Part shown: piece by piece, positions 44,333-53,634 of the stretch
How the letters are laid out: every line of letters begins with the position of its first letter
Numbering within the stretch: position 1 is the stretch's first letter
Assembly (NCBI GenBank): GCA_038154685.1
Contig: JAYPYW010000002.1
Span: 51,383-115,382, forward strand
Length of the DNA stretch: 64,000 nt
Direction of reading: 5' to 3'
From: GCA-002722245 sp038154685
GTDB lineage: Bacteria; Bacteroidota; Bacteroidia; Flavobacteriales_C; GCA-002722245
Notes under the pieces: generated by a model
Database searches by the model: none
Told to the model about the DNA's origin: nothing
What the model saw: the letters and a program-made list of their open reading frames with translations, nothing else
Program-made: the position numbers and the translations under genes

Positions 44333-46789
44333 CTATTTTTTAATTATCCTTTCAGTAGAAATTTCATTATTAATCTTAAGGAAGTAAATCCCAGATGGAA
44401 GTCCAGTCATATCGACATTAACAGAAAGTGAATTCGGTTTTTCAACTAAAACCTTAGCTCCTGTGAAATTAAACACCTCCAATTCCTCAATCATTAGATC
44501 CGATTTAATTTTAAACTTTCCTGCCGATGGATTAGGCCATACAATGATTACTGCGCCTGATTTAGTTTGCTCTTCCATAGAAGTTAAAAGCGTTATCATG
44601 CAGAACTCTTCGTTTGCTAATTCATTCTCAACCCTTAAAAGAATAGAATCGGCCTCGATGTTAAAGAGCTCCGCATAATAACTACCCTCATTACAATCTC
44701 TTATTTTACTCCATGATGATGCAGTTGGTAGATTAGAATTCCACCAATTAGATTCGTAAATAGCTCCTTCATAATTAACTCGATCTTTAGCGTTATAAAT
44801 TTTCCCGCCAACATAATCTGGATAAGCTGAACACAAATTATAATCACCCAACATTTCAAATTCATAACAATCTTCCACCAAACAGAAATCTTGTGTTACT
44901 TGAGCATCTCCTGTTTCAAACTCAATAGATGAGCTTTGATTTACTAAAGCACTTCCATTTGATAATTTCCATGTAAACGGACTTTCAGAATTGTACATTA
45001 ATAAACTAGTTCGGAACTGAATATGTGTCCCAGATGATAAATTATAGGAAGTTTGATATACATTATTTGAAAGAATTACCTCATCAACTCCAGCAGGAGC
45101 TAAAACTTCAAATTTTAAATTATTAGCGCCCAATTCCTCCACTTTAAGGTCTTCAAATTCAAAGGTTTCTTTACTATCTAATGTTGTGCTAATAGGATGA
45201 GAACTGTACAACACATTATTAACAAATAATAGTAAGTTCCCGCCTTCAATTGGACTTTCACCCATGTTTTTAATGATTACATTCCCTGTGATATCATCAC
45301 CACATAAGGACTCAAAACCATTTACTTCGGCAATAGATAAATCATAATCTGGCTTTTTTGAAGTAGGTAAACTTCCATTGATATCATAATATCCAAATGA
45401 ACTGTAAGTTGTAAAACCATCGTTAGCTGTGTTTTCTGATCCAGAGGCAATTATCAAATAATACTTTCCGGAAGGTAAAGTTTCCTTAATCAAACCCGAT
45501 CTATTCCCAACATGATTATCTGTTGCCAAAACATCTCCTGATTCATTTTCTAATGTAATATGAACATCTAAATTCGTATGCTCCACTGATGTTCCTACAT
45601 TTAAATCCACCGGTCCGTCTTCTGTTAATTCAAACTGGAAAGTATCAACGTCTAATCGATTTTCAATTATTCCATTATTATCTTCTCTATTTAAGGTATC
45701 TCCTTTACCAATAACCAAGGTTTGAATGGCATTTTTATCGTCTTCTGCAAAACCTAAATGACTACCTATGATTTCTAAATCATCTTGTGCCTGACTAGCA
45801 AATTCGTATTCGCCTAAACTCCATGTCACAAACTTTCTTCCGTAACTGGTTCCCATAATTGGGGCCCAGTCAGCATGACCATCATAATAAGGTATACTAG
45901 GGCCAGGCCACATAGTACCATCATGAAACAGCCCCAAACCATGACCAATTTCATGACTTCCTATGTGTGCAATGGCAATTAAATCTTCACTTGAATTTTT
46001 ACTGTTGACTAAACTTCCGCTTCCTGTCCCAAAAATGTTCACTAAAGAAAGTCCTCCCACTTTATTTAAGCCAGTACAATGTCCAATCACTAACTTCATT
46101 TTTTTAGTTTCATCATAAGTATCAAAAACAGCATGATCAGTGGTAATATTAACGTCAAACATGATAAAATCAGCAGCGATTACCTCCCAAACTTTTCGCA
46201 TTTGATCAGACGTATATTCCGAGTCGTAAACTTCCGGAAATCTGTATCCCCAACCGGAAATATCTTCTCCGTCAAAATCTAACAGTATAGCCGTTTCTGC
46301 TCCCGATCTACTTTGTAAATTGTAAGCATTCGCTGTTAAATTGTTTCCTAGCGGTAGCTGTTGTTCGTCACGATATTCGTAATGCTTGGTTGGATGATGA
46401 TCATGAAGTAATGATCCTTTTTCGTTGGGAAGAACTTGCTCTAAATCTGTCTCTACAAAAAAGGATCCCAACTTTGATTCTTGAAAACTGTAAACTTTGT
46501 TTTTTGAGTAATCTATTAAGAAACCTCTTGAACTTTCAGCAAATGTTTTGATGGAGAAATAAACTAAATCAGTTTTATCGGATCCGGTAACTACAGAAGT
46601 GCTTTCTGATTTAATAAAATTCAATTTAATCATACGAATAATTTGATCACTTGTGCGAAGGTTAACATGAGCGGATCGTTTGCTAAAAAGATCTTTTATT
46701 GATTGTTCTAAATAAATTGTATCGTTTTGTGCGATAGCTATCGAAATATTCAAAATAGCTAAAACAATTAGGGTAAATTTTAATTTCAT
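44333..46789 (-). CDS. Secreted zinc metalloprotease with PPC, chitin-binding and T9SS domains
   Basis: This is an 818-residue protein. The ATG at 46789 gives a signal peptide ending AIAQ. The zinc site HEIGHGLGLFHDG has the HExxHxxGxxHD pattern of reprolysin-like metzincins. A PPC-like domain (~370-460, VDTFQFEL, GKYYLIIASG), a CARDB-like region (~480-590) and a CBM5/12-like carbohydrate-binding module (~635-680, YNAKDRVNYEGAIYESNWW) follow. The sorting domain ends STERIIKK. The domain set suggests a protease acting on chitin- or wall-associated protein. Confidence 0.87.
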   Translation of the reverse strand: MKLKFTLIVLAILNISIAIAQNDTIYLEQSIKDLFSKRSAHVNLRTSDQIIRMIKLNFIKSESTSVVTGSDKTDLVYFSIKTFAESSRGFLIDYSKNKVYSFQESKLGSFFVETDLEQVLPNEKGSLLHDHHPTKHYEYRDEQQLPLGNNLTANAYNLQSRSGAETAILLDFDGEDISGWGYRFPEVYDSEYTSDQMRKVWEVIAADFIMFDVNITTDHAVFDTYDETKKMKLVIGHCTGLNKVGGLSLVNIFGTGSGSLVNSKNSSEDLIAIAHIGSHEIGHGLGLFHDGTMWPGPSIPYYDGHADWAPIMGTSYGRKFVTWSLGEYEFASQAQDDLEIIGSHLGFAEDDKNAIQTLVIGKGDTLNREDNNGIIENRLDVDTFQFELTEDGPVDLNVGTSVEHTNLDVHITLENESGDVLATDNHVGNRSGLIKETLPSGKYYLIIASGSENTANDGFTTYSSFGYYDINGSLPTSKKPDYDLSIAEVNGFESLCGDDITGNVIIKNMGESPIEGGNLLLFVNNVLYSSHPISTTLDSKETFEFEDLKVEELGANNLKFEVLAPAGVDEVILSNNVYQTSYNLSSGTHIQFRTSLLMYNSESPFTWKLSNGSALVNQSSSIEFETGDAQVTQDFCLVEDCYEFEMLGDYNLCSAYPDYVGGKIYNAKDRVNYEGAIYESNWWNSNLPTASSWSKIRDCNEGSYYAELFNIEADSILLRVENELANEEFCMITLLTSMEEQTKSGAVIIVWPNPSAGKFKIKSDLMIEELEVFNFTGAKVLVEKPNSLSVNVDMTGLPSGIYFLKINNEISTERIIKK

Positions 46790-47059
46790 AAGGCTTGATT
46801 TTGGTTCAAATCTCGATTTAAAACAAGGGAGGTGTAAAACCAAAAACCTAGAGTTTTTTACATTTCGGAAACCCTATTAAATATTACAAAGTTTTGATTT
46901 AAAGTTGATTAATATTTTTTAACCCTACATTTTACTCAATCTAAACAAGAATCAATATTCAATAAACTATATCTCATATAACATAATTCTATCGTTTTAA
47001 ATTTTAAATAACTTTTGTTTATTATAGATTTAGATTCATAATCGAAAACTATTAGAAAA

Positions 47060-47698
<639 letters not shown>

Positions 47699-47719
47699 TA
47701 ACCTAAAAAACCAATAATT

Positions 47720-48031
47720 ATGTTACAGGAGTTAGATCAAGATAATTTACAAGAGATTGTAAATTCGAACGATAAAGTCATCGTACAATATTCTGCTGGA
47801 TGGTGTGGAAATTGTAGAATGATTAAACCAAAATTTAAGCGTTACAGTCAGGAAACTGAAGGGGTACAATTTGTATTAGTTGATGCGGAAAAATTCCCTC
47901 AATCTCGTCAGTTAGCCAACGTAAATAACTTGCCAACATTTGCGGCTTTCGAAGGAGGTGCTTTTAAGGATCAAATTCAAACTAACAAGGCGGATGTACT
48001 AAAGGATTTTATTGATGGAGTGAGCAAATAA
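47720..48031 (+). CDS. Thioredoxin-like protein
   Basis: This 103-residue thioredoxin-fold protein has the active site WCGNC rather than the usual WCGPC, and a cis-Pro in NNLPTFAAF. It probably gives electrons to the peroxiredoxin directly upstream. The non-canonical Asn may change its redox potential. Confidence 0.9.
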   Translation: MLQELDQDNLQEIVNSNDKVIVQYSAGWCGNCRMIKPKFKRYSQETEGVQFVLVDAEKFPQSRQLANVNNLPTFAAFEGGAFKDQIQTNKADVLKDFIDGVSK

Positions 48032-48077
48032 GCTCACTTCCTTCAATAATTTAAAGAACAACTAAAAACAAAGTATC

Positions 48078-48335
48078 ATGAAATTACCCGTTATAAAACA
48101 CTTAAATAATTTCATCACCGAGAACGATGAAGACTACATAAACGAAACGCTTGAAGTTTTAGAAGATTTGGCAGAAGCTAAAGGTTTAAAAGATGAAGAG
48201 TTAGATGTAATTGGAGAGCTAATCTCTAACATGTATGGAGCGCTTGAAGTAAACAAAATGATTAAAGACGGAACTCCAGAAAAAGAGGCGTTAAATACTT
48301 TTATGCAGCGTGTTTTAGGATCTATTGATCAGTAG
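48078..48335 (+). CDS. Small DUF6952-like protein
   Basis: This is an 85-residue acidic, all-helical protein. Sequence and position after peroxiredoxin-thioredoxin match a Bacteroidota family of unknown function (DUF6952, from memory). The third place in this operon suggests a role in peroxide defence, perhaps with the thioredoxin. No catalytic residues are visible. Confidence 0.7.
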   Translation: MKLPVIKHLNNFITENDEDYINETLEVLEDLAEAKGLKDEELDVIGELISNMYGALEVNKMIKDGTPEKEALNTFMQRVLGSIDQ

Positions 48336-48411
48336 GAAAAAGCCCCCTCAGCCTGCGCCAGTTTCCCCAAAGGTGAAGCACTTCACTTAGGTTCTTATTC
48401 TTCGAATTTAA

Positions 48412-49500
48412 TTAAGCAGGAACCTTAGCGAATTGCTTTAATATTTGGTAATGCCTACCAATCGCCTTAAAGAAACTACCATTGGTGTAGTAAGGAACAT
48501 CAAACTCTTTTGCTGTTTCTCTTACAATTTTGGAAAGTTTGCGATAGTGAACATGGCAAATTCCAGAGAACAAGTGGTGCTCAATTTGATAGTTTAAACC
48601 TCCAATATACCAACTGAATAATCTGCTCTTTTGGGAAAAGTTCGCAGTAGTTTGTAATTGGTGAATGTGCCAACTGTTTTCTATTACATTGTCCGAATTT
48701 TCCTTTGGGAAATCCATCTCAGGCATTACGTGCGCTAATTGGAAAATTAAACTCAAAATTAAGCTACATACATAATGCATCAAGAACCAACCTAGTAATG
48801 TTGTTCCAACTGGTAAATCCAAAACGAATATTGGTAACACTAAGATGTAAGAAAAGTAAAATAGCTTCCAAAGAATTATAATGGCTAACTCCTTTCCATA
48901 ATCTTCTTCCTTGATTAATCCTTTTCTTTTAAAACGACCAACCTGTAATAAATCCTTCCACATTACCCAGCCAAACGTCATTAAACCGTATGCAAAAATG
49001 AAGAATCTATGTTGATATTTATGAATTGGTTTATGCTCATGGTGAGGGGAAAACCTGAAAAATCCTGGTCCATCAATATCCTCATCCATCCCTTCTACAT
49101 TAGTAAAAGTATGGTGCAAAACATTATGCTGAAGTTTCCAAAGCATTGCACTTCCTCCGACAACATTTAACAATAAGCCCATTAAACGGTTAACTGTTTT
49201 GTTTCGCGAAAAAGCTCCATGGTTTCCGTCGTGCATGATAGATAAACCTATACCTGCCATTCCTACACCACTTAAACACCATAGTCCAATTACGGCCCAG
49301 GTATTAGTCACTGTACTTGTAAAAATCACAGCTAAAGGCGCAAAAAACATAGTAATCATCGTGAAAGATTTGAAAAACATATTAAAGTTCCCGTATCTAT
49401 CAATTTTATTGCTCTTAAAGTATTCGTCTACTCTTTGCTTAAGTACTTTTGAAAACTCTGGACGGAAATTCTTATCGAATTTAATGGTGTTTGACCTCAT
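48412..49500 (-). CDS. Fatty acid desaturase (paralog of 16154-17242)
   Basis: This 362-residue membrane desaturase has histidine boxes HDGNHG, HNVLHH and QIEHH. The ATG at 49500 aligns with the paralog's start; an earlier one at 49527 would add nine weak residues. Both have the QxxHH third box, so this is a second front-end type enzyme. The pair likely acts on different chain positions or under different conditions. Confidence 0.9.
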   Translation of the reverse strand: MRSNTIKFDKNFRPEFSKVLKQRVDEYFKSNKIDRYGNFNMFFKSFTMITMFFAPLAVIFTSTVTNTWAVIGLWCLSGVGMAGIGLSIMHDGNHGAFSRNKTVNRLMGLLLNVVGGSAMLWKLQHNVLHHTFTNVEGMDEDIDGPGFFRFSPHHEHKPIHKYQHRFFIFAYGLMTFGWVMWKDLLQVGRFKRKGLIKEEDYGKELAIIILWKLFYFSYILVLPIFVLDLPVGTTLLGWFLMHYVCSLILSLIFQLAHVMPEMDFPKENSDNVIENSWHIHQLQTTANFSQKSRLFSWYIGGLNYQIEHHLFSGICHVHYRKLSKIVRETAKEFDVPYYTNGSFFKAIGRHYQILKQFAKVPA

Positions 49501-49667
49501 TACTTGCAAGGTACGACTAATAAACATGGGAAACCAGTAAATCGATTTTACTTATAAACATTGAAATTTGTTAATATTTCATAAGGATGGAAATGTTTCA
49601 AAAATCATGATGGATGTCATTTTTACTTGGTTCTAAATATCATAGTTTTGACATCAAATTGATTAAC

Positions 49668-50762
49668 ATGAAAATCTACTTTCATTTTTTGCTAATTGGC
49701 GCTCTTGCTTTAGTTGGTTGTTCTGAGAAAAAACAGATTACCAAGCCTACGATTTCTGATTTTACAACATCAGTGTATGCTTCTGCGGAAGTTCGGCCAG
49801 AAAACTATTACTTAGTATACGCCTCTTCGCCAGGTATTCTGGAGGACTGGTTTGTAGAAGTAGGCGATACTGTTAAAAAAGGGCAGTTAATCGCACAATT
49901 AAAAAACGATAATTCTCAGATAAATTTTGAATCTGCAGAGCTATCTAATCAATTAGCTTCAGAGAAGTACAAAGGAAAGGCAAGTGCTTTAAAGGGTATT
50001 GAAACTGAAATTGCTGCCTCCAAAAAGCAATTGGTAATCGACAGTACTAACTATGCCAGATTAGCTAAACTTTGGCAACAAAAAATAGGGGCTTTATCGG
50101 ATTTAGAAGCTGCTCAATTGAGGTATGATTTGACTAAAAATAGATTGGATAATTTGGAACAGCGTTTACATTCCTCTCAAGTAGAATTAAAAAATGCTTA
50201 CCTGCAATCCGAAAAGAATTTAAAAGTTGCGTTATCTCAATTAGGTGATTTTGGAGTGAAGGCCGTTGTTGATGGAAAGGTTTTCGATACCAAGAAAAAA
50301 GTTGGGGAATTAGTTACGATTCAAGAACCAATTGCAGCAATTGGATCCGATAAAACTTTTATGATTGAAATGTGGGTTGATGAAGTCGATATCTCAAAGG
50401 TAAGAATTGGTCAGAAGGTTTATATCCGATTAGACGCCTATTCTGAAAAGGCTTTTGAAGCTTCTGTAGCTAAAATTTACCCTGAGAAAAACACCAAAAA
50501 TCAATCGTTTAAAGTTGAAGCTAATTTTAACAAAGCACCAAAGCAGTTGTATTCTGGATTATCTGGAGAGGCTAATATTGTTCTGAATGAAAAATCAAAT
50601 GCATTGATTTTACCTCAAGAATTCTTGTTATCTGATAATACGGTTCTCACTAACGAGGGAATTATAACGATCACTGCGGGAGAGAAGAACATGTCGCATG
50701 TTGAAATTCTTTCAGGGGTTGATACAAATACTGTAATAGTTCATCCGTCGCACAATGAGTGA
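49668..50762 (+). CDS. Periplasmic adaptor lipoprotein (HlyD/MacA-like)
   Basis: This is a 364-residue protein. The ATG at 49668 gives a lipoprotein signal (LVGC, Cys18). Landmarks are the barrel-sandwich (lipoyl-like) halves DWFVEVGDTVKKGQLIAQL and GVKAVVDGKVFDTKKKVGELVT, with a coiled-coil hairpin (~80-190) between. It connects an inner-membrane ABC pair to an outer-membrane channel. It overlaps the permease gene by 8 nt. Confidence 0.9.
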   Translation: MKIYFHFLLIGALALVGCSEKKQITKPTISDFTTSVYASAEVRPENYYLVYASSPGILEDWFVEVGDTVKKGQLIAQLKNDNSQINFESAELSNQLASEKYKGKASALKGIETEIAASKKQLVIDSTNYARLAKLWQQKIGALSDLEAAQLRYDLTKNRLDNLEQRLHSSQVELKNAYLQSEKNLKVALSQLGDFGVKAVVDGKVFDTKKKVGELVTIQEPIAAIGSDKTFMIEMWVDEVDISKVRIGQKVYIRLDAYSEKAFEASVAKIYPEKNTKNQSFKVEANFNKAPKQLYSGLSGEANIVLNEKSNALILPQEFLLSDNTVLTNEGIITITAGEKNMSHVEILSGVDTNTVIVHPSHNE

Positions 50763-52011
50763 TTTTGGTTTAATATTTAAAATAACTAGAACCCATCTTT
50801 TATCGAGGAAGAAGCAATCTGCCATTGCTGCTCTTGGTGTTACATTTGGGATTGGAACCTTCATTATCATGATGGGATTCATGACGGGATTGAACGGCTT
50901 GTTGGACGGTTTAATCCTTAACAGAACTCCACATGTTCAAATATTTAATGAAATTGAACCTAGTGAAGTTCAACCAATAGAAATGGCACTACCTGAACAA
51001 GTTCATTTCGTTCAATCGGTAAAACCCGTTACCAACGCAGCTAAAATTCATAATGCTTTACCATTAATGGCTGAACTAAGGCGGGACAAAAGGGTTAAAG
51101 GAGTTACTTCTCAATTAAGCGCAAAGATTTTTTACGCAGCTGGGGCAAGTGACTTAAATGGAGTCGCAACCGGAGTTAATATCGAAGAAGAGGATCGACT
51201 TTACAATATTTCCAACTATATAACCAGCGGGGACTTTCAGGGAATAATGAAAGAAAAAAATACGATCATTTTAGGTGCTGGAATTGCTAAGAAATTAAGC
51301 TTAAGAATTGGGGATAAGATCCAGTTAAAAAATACCATGGGCGCTATTTTCCCGATGAAAATTGTAGCCCTTTATCAAAGTGGTTTAGCTGAAGTAGATA
51401 ACATTCAAAGTTTTGTTAATCTTGGAACTGCACAAAGATTAATGGGGGTTGGAAACAACTACATCACTAATGTGAATGTAAAGCTGAATGATGTAAACCA
51501 GGCCTTGGATTTTTCGAAAGAAATGACGCGCAGGTTTAATGTAAACGCCTTAGATATTAATACTGCCAATGCTCAATTTGATACAGGAACAAGCATTCGA
51601 AACTTAATTACCTATGCTGTTTCGGTTACACTACTTGTGGTTGCTGGATTTGGTATTTACAACATCCTAAACATGTTTATTTACGAAAAAATGGATGACA
51701 TTGCCATTCTAAAAGCCACAGGGTTTGCGGCTAGTGATGTATCAAAAATATTCATTTCACAAGCTATTCTAATTGGATTCTTCGGAGGGTTGTTCGGATT
51801 AATATTCGGGTTCGTTGTCTCCTGGTTAATCAGTCAGACACCATTTGATACCGAAGCGCTTCCAACAGTAAAAACCTACCCTGTAAACTTTAACCCAGGC
51901 TACTATGTATTTGGGATGATATTCGCCATGGTTTCAACCTTTTTAGCAGGCTATCTTCCATCAAGAAAAGCGAAGAAAATTGATCCAGTTGAAATAATTA
52001 GAGGAAAGTAA
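50755..52011 (+). CDS. ABC transporter permease, FtsX/LolE-like
   Basis: This 418-residue permease has four membrane segments: ~20-45, then three in the C-terminal ~280-410. The large periplasmic MacB-like domain lies between, and SRKAKKIDPVEIIRG is the usual C-terminal ATPase-contact end. It acts as a mechanotransmitter for lipoprotein or small-molecule release. It overlaps its neighbours by 8 nt and 1 nt, so all three genes are one unit. Confidence 0.9.
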   Translation: MSDFGLIFKITRTHLLSRKKQSAIAALGVTFGIGTFIIMMGFMTGLNGLLDGLILNRTPHVQIFNEIEPSEVQPIEMALPEQVHFVQSVKPVTNAAKIHNALPLMAELRRDKRVKGVTSQLSAKIFYAAGASDLNGVATGVNIEEEDRLYNISNYITSGDFQGIMKEKNTIILGAGIAKKLSLRIGDKIQLKNTMGAIFPMKIVALYQSGLAEVDNIQSFVNLGTAQRLMGVGNNYITNVNVKLNDVNQALDFSKEMTRRFNVNALDINTANAQFDTGTSIRNLITYAVSVTLLVVAGFGIYNILNMFIYEKMDDIAILKATGFAASDVSKIFISQAILIGFFGGLFGLIFGFVVSWLISQTPFDTEALPTVKTYPVNFNPGYYVFGMIFAMVSTFLAGYLPSRKAKKIDPVEIIRGK

Positions 52012-52679
52012 TGAGTTTATTAAAAACAGAAAATATCAATAAATACTTCCGTGATCCTGTATTGTTTCACGCTTTAAAGGATGTTACTTTCGAATTGCAA
52101 AAAGGAGAATTTGCTTCCATCATGGGGAAGTCTGGATGTGGTAAATCAACCTTATTATATATCCTTTCTACAATGGATACTGATTACGAAGGTAAACTCT
52201 ATTTTAATGACGAATTAATTACCAATAAATCTGCCGAAGAACTCGCTAAATTACGAAACGAACATATTGGTTTTGTTTTCCAATTCCATTACCTACTCCC
52301 TGAATTTTCTGTCCTAGAAAACGTTATGTTTCCAGGTTTGAAATTGGCCAAGAAATCGAAAGAAGAAGTGGAGTTTGATGCAATGGAAAAGTTGAAGTTG
52401 CTGGGCATGGAAAGTCAAGCTTTAAAGGGTGCGAACAAACTTTCTGGTGGCCAGAAACAACGTGTTGCTATAGCACGTGCTTTGATTAATAACCCAAATA
52501 TTATAATGGGTGATGAACCTACTGGAAACTTGGATTCTAAAAACTCAGATAACGTTTTTAATATTTTCAAAGAGTTAAATCAAACAGAGGACTTATCATT
52601 GCTAGTTGTTACTCATGATACTGAGTTTGCCGAAAAAACTGATCGGATCATCGAAATGGGTGATGGTATGATTATTTGA
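52011..52679 (+). CDS. ABC transporter ATPase, LolD/MacB-like
   Basis: This 222-residue ATPase has Walker A GKSGCGKST, signature LSGGQKQR and Walker B IIMGDEPTGNLD, of the LolD/MacB clade. The start overlaps the permease stop by 1 nt (TAATG). With the two upstream genes it makes an efflux or lipoprotein-transfer complex; a matching TolC is not next to it. Confidence 0.93.
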   Translation: MSLLKTENINKYFRDPVLFHALKDVTFELQKGEFASIMGKSGCGKSTLLYILSTMDTDYEGKLYFNDELITNKSAEELAKLRNEHIGFVFQFHYLLPEFSVLENVMFPGLKLAKKSKEEVEFDAMEKLKLLGMESQALKGANKLSGGQKQRVAIARALINNPNIIMGDEPTGNLDSKNSDNVFNIFKELNQTEDLSLLVVTHDTEFAEKTDRIIEMGDGMII

Positions 52680-52688
52680 CTTTGAAAG

Positions 52689-52822
52689 TCGCCCGCGGAT
52701 CCCGCTAATCTCACAGATCATTTATGGAACAACAAAGTTGTTCTTTATTATCCTTTAAGTATAGATTAAAAGAGCTTTGCACTTAAAGAGAAATCTATGA
52801 AATTAGCGGGATCCGCGGGCGA
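52689..52822. repeat. Perfect 21-bp inverted repeat in convergent gap
   Basis: The arms 52689-52709 and 52802-52822 are perfectly complementary over 21 nt, each with CGCCCGCGGATCCCGCTAAT. Between them are a CACAGAT word and short secondary repeats. The GC content is much higher than the surroundings. It fills the gap between the stops at 52679 and 52829 and resembles the repeat at 44115. Confidence 0.75.
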
Positions 52823-52828
52823 AATAAT

Positions 52829-53596
52829 CTATTTGATAAAACTTAAAGCAGTGTTATTAAACTGCTCATAGGCTTCTACGTTTACAATGTGTCCGCAATT
52901 AGGGATAACCACCAAATCGGAATTTGGGTTTCTACCTACAAAATCCTTTATGGGTGGTAAAAACATATAGTCCTCGTCTCCCATTACAAATAGCGTTGGA
53001 ACATTCACAGTTTTTTGTCTGAATATCTTAAGCACTTTATTTACATCAGTAGTCAACTTATACCACTTCATGAACTCTTTTTGATAGAGCTTTTTAGCCT
53101 CTTTTACAAAGATGTTTCTAGAGGGCTTGTGCTTCTTTCTTGGTAAAATAATAAAAGCGAAAAGTCTGTAAAGTAACATGTAAGGAAGAATGGATTTCAA
53201 CCAATAGCCAACCTTCATTAATATTTGACTTTGGAAATTCAATTTTAAAATGGCTCCAGCCAATAACATTGAGTCTACACGTTCTGGGTGCTTTTCAGCA
53301 ATTTCTCTAATCAAAATTGTACCTAAAGAAATACCTATGAAATGTGAAGATTTAATATTTAAATGATCCAGTACTTCCACTACATCCTGCGCAACAAACT
53401 CAAAAGAATATTTCCGAACTGTTTTAAGATTTAGTTTCGATTTACCATGTCCGCGGAGGTCAACTAAAAGCACATTATACTTTTCCTTAAAAGCTTTTAT
53501 TTGTCGGAACCAAACACTTGAAGAACCGCCTGCCCCATGCACAAATGTTACCCATTGGGTACTCGTAGGATGATTATATGTGGTGTAATGTAACAC
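52829..53596 (-). CDS. Alpha/beta hydrolase
   Basis: This 255-residue hydrolase has the oxyanion HGAGGSSS near the N-terminus (~20-27), the nucleophile elbow GISLGT (Ser ~97), an Asp in GDEDYMF and the catalytic His in NCGHIVN. Several segments between ~125 and ~170 form the lid. The substrate is unknown. It lies next to dxs on the same strand, 38 nt apart. Confidence 0.88.
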   Translation of the reverse strand: MLHYTTYNHPTSTQWVTFVHGAGGSSSVWFRQIKAFKEKYNVLLVDLRGHGKSKLNLKTVRKYSFEFVAQDVVEVLDHLNIKSSHFIGISLGTILIREIAEKHPERVDSMLLAGAILKLNFQSQILMKVGYWLKSILPYMLLYRLFAFIILPRKKHKPSRNIFVKEAKKLYQKEFMKWYKLTTDVNKVLKIFRQKTVNVPTLFVMGDEDYMFLPPIKDFVGRNPNSDLVVIPNCGHIVNVEAYEQFNNTALSFIK

Positions 53597-53634
53597 AGAT
53601 AGGAAACGAAATGTTAATTTGAAATGTGGTTTAT

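Noticed and set aside
46790..47059. Possible OxyR-type site before the peroxiredoxin gene
   Set aside because: The ATAG/CTAT-like words there are no better than chance in AT-rich DNA.
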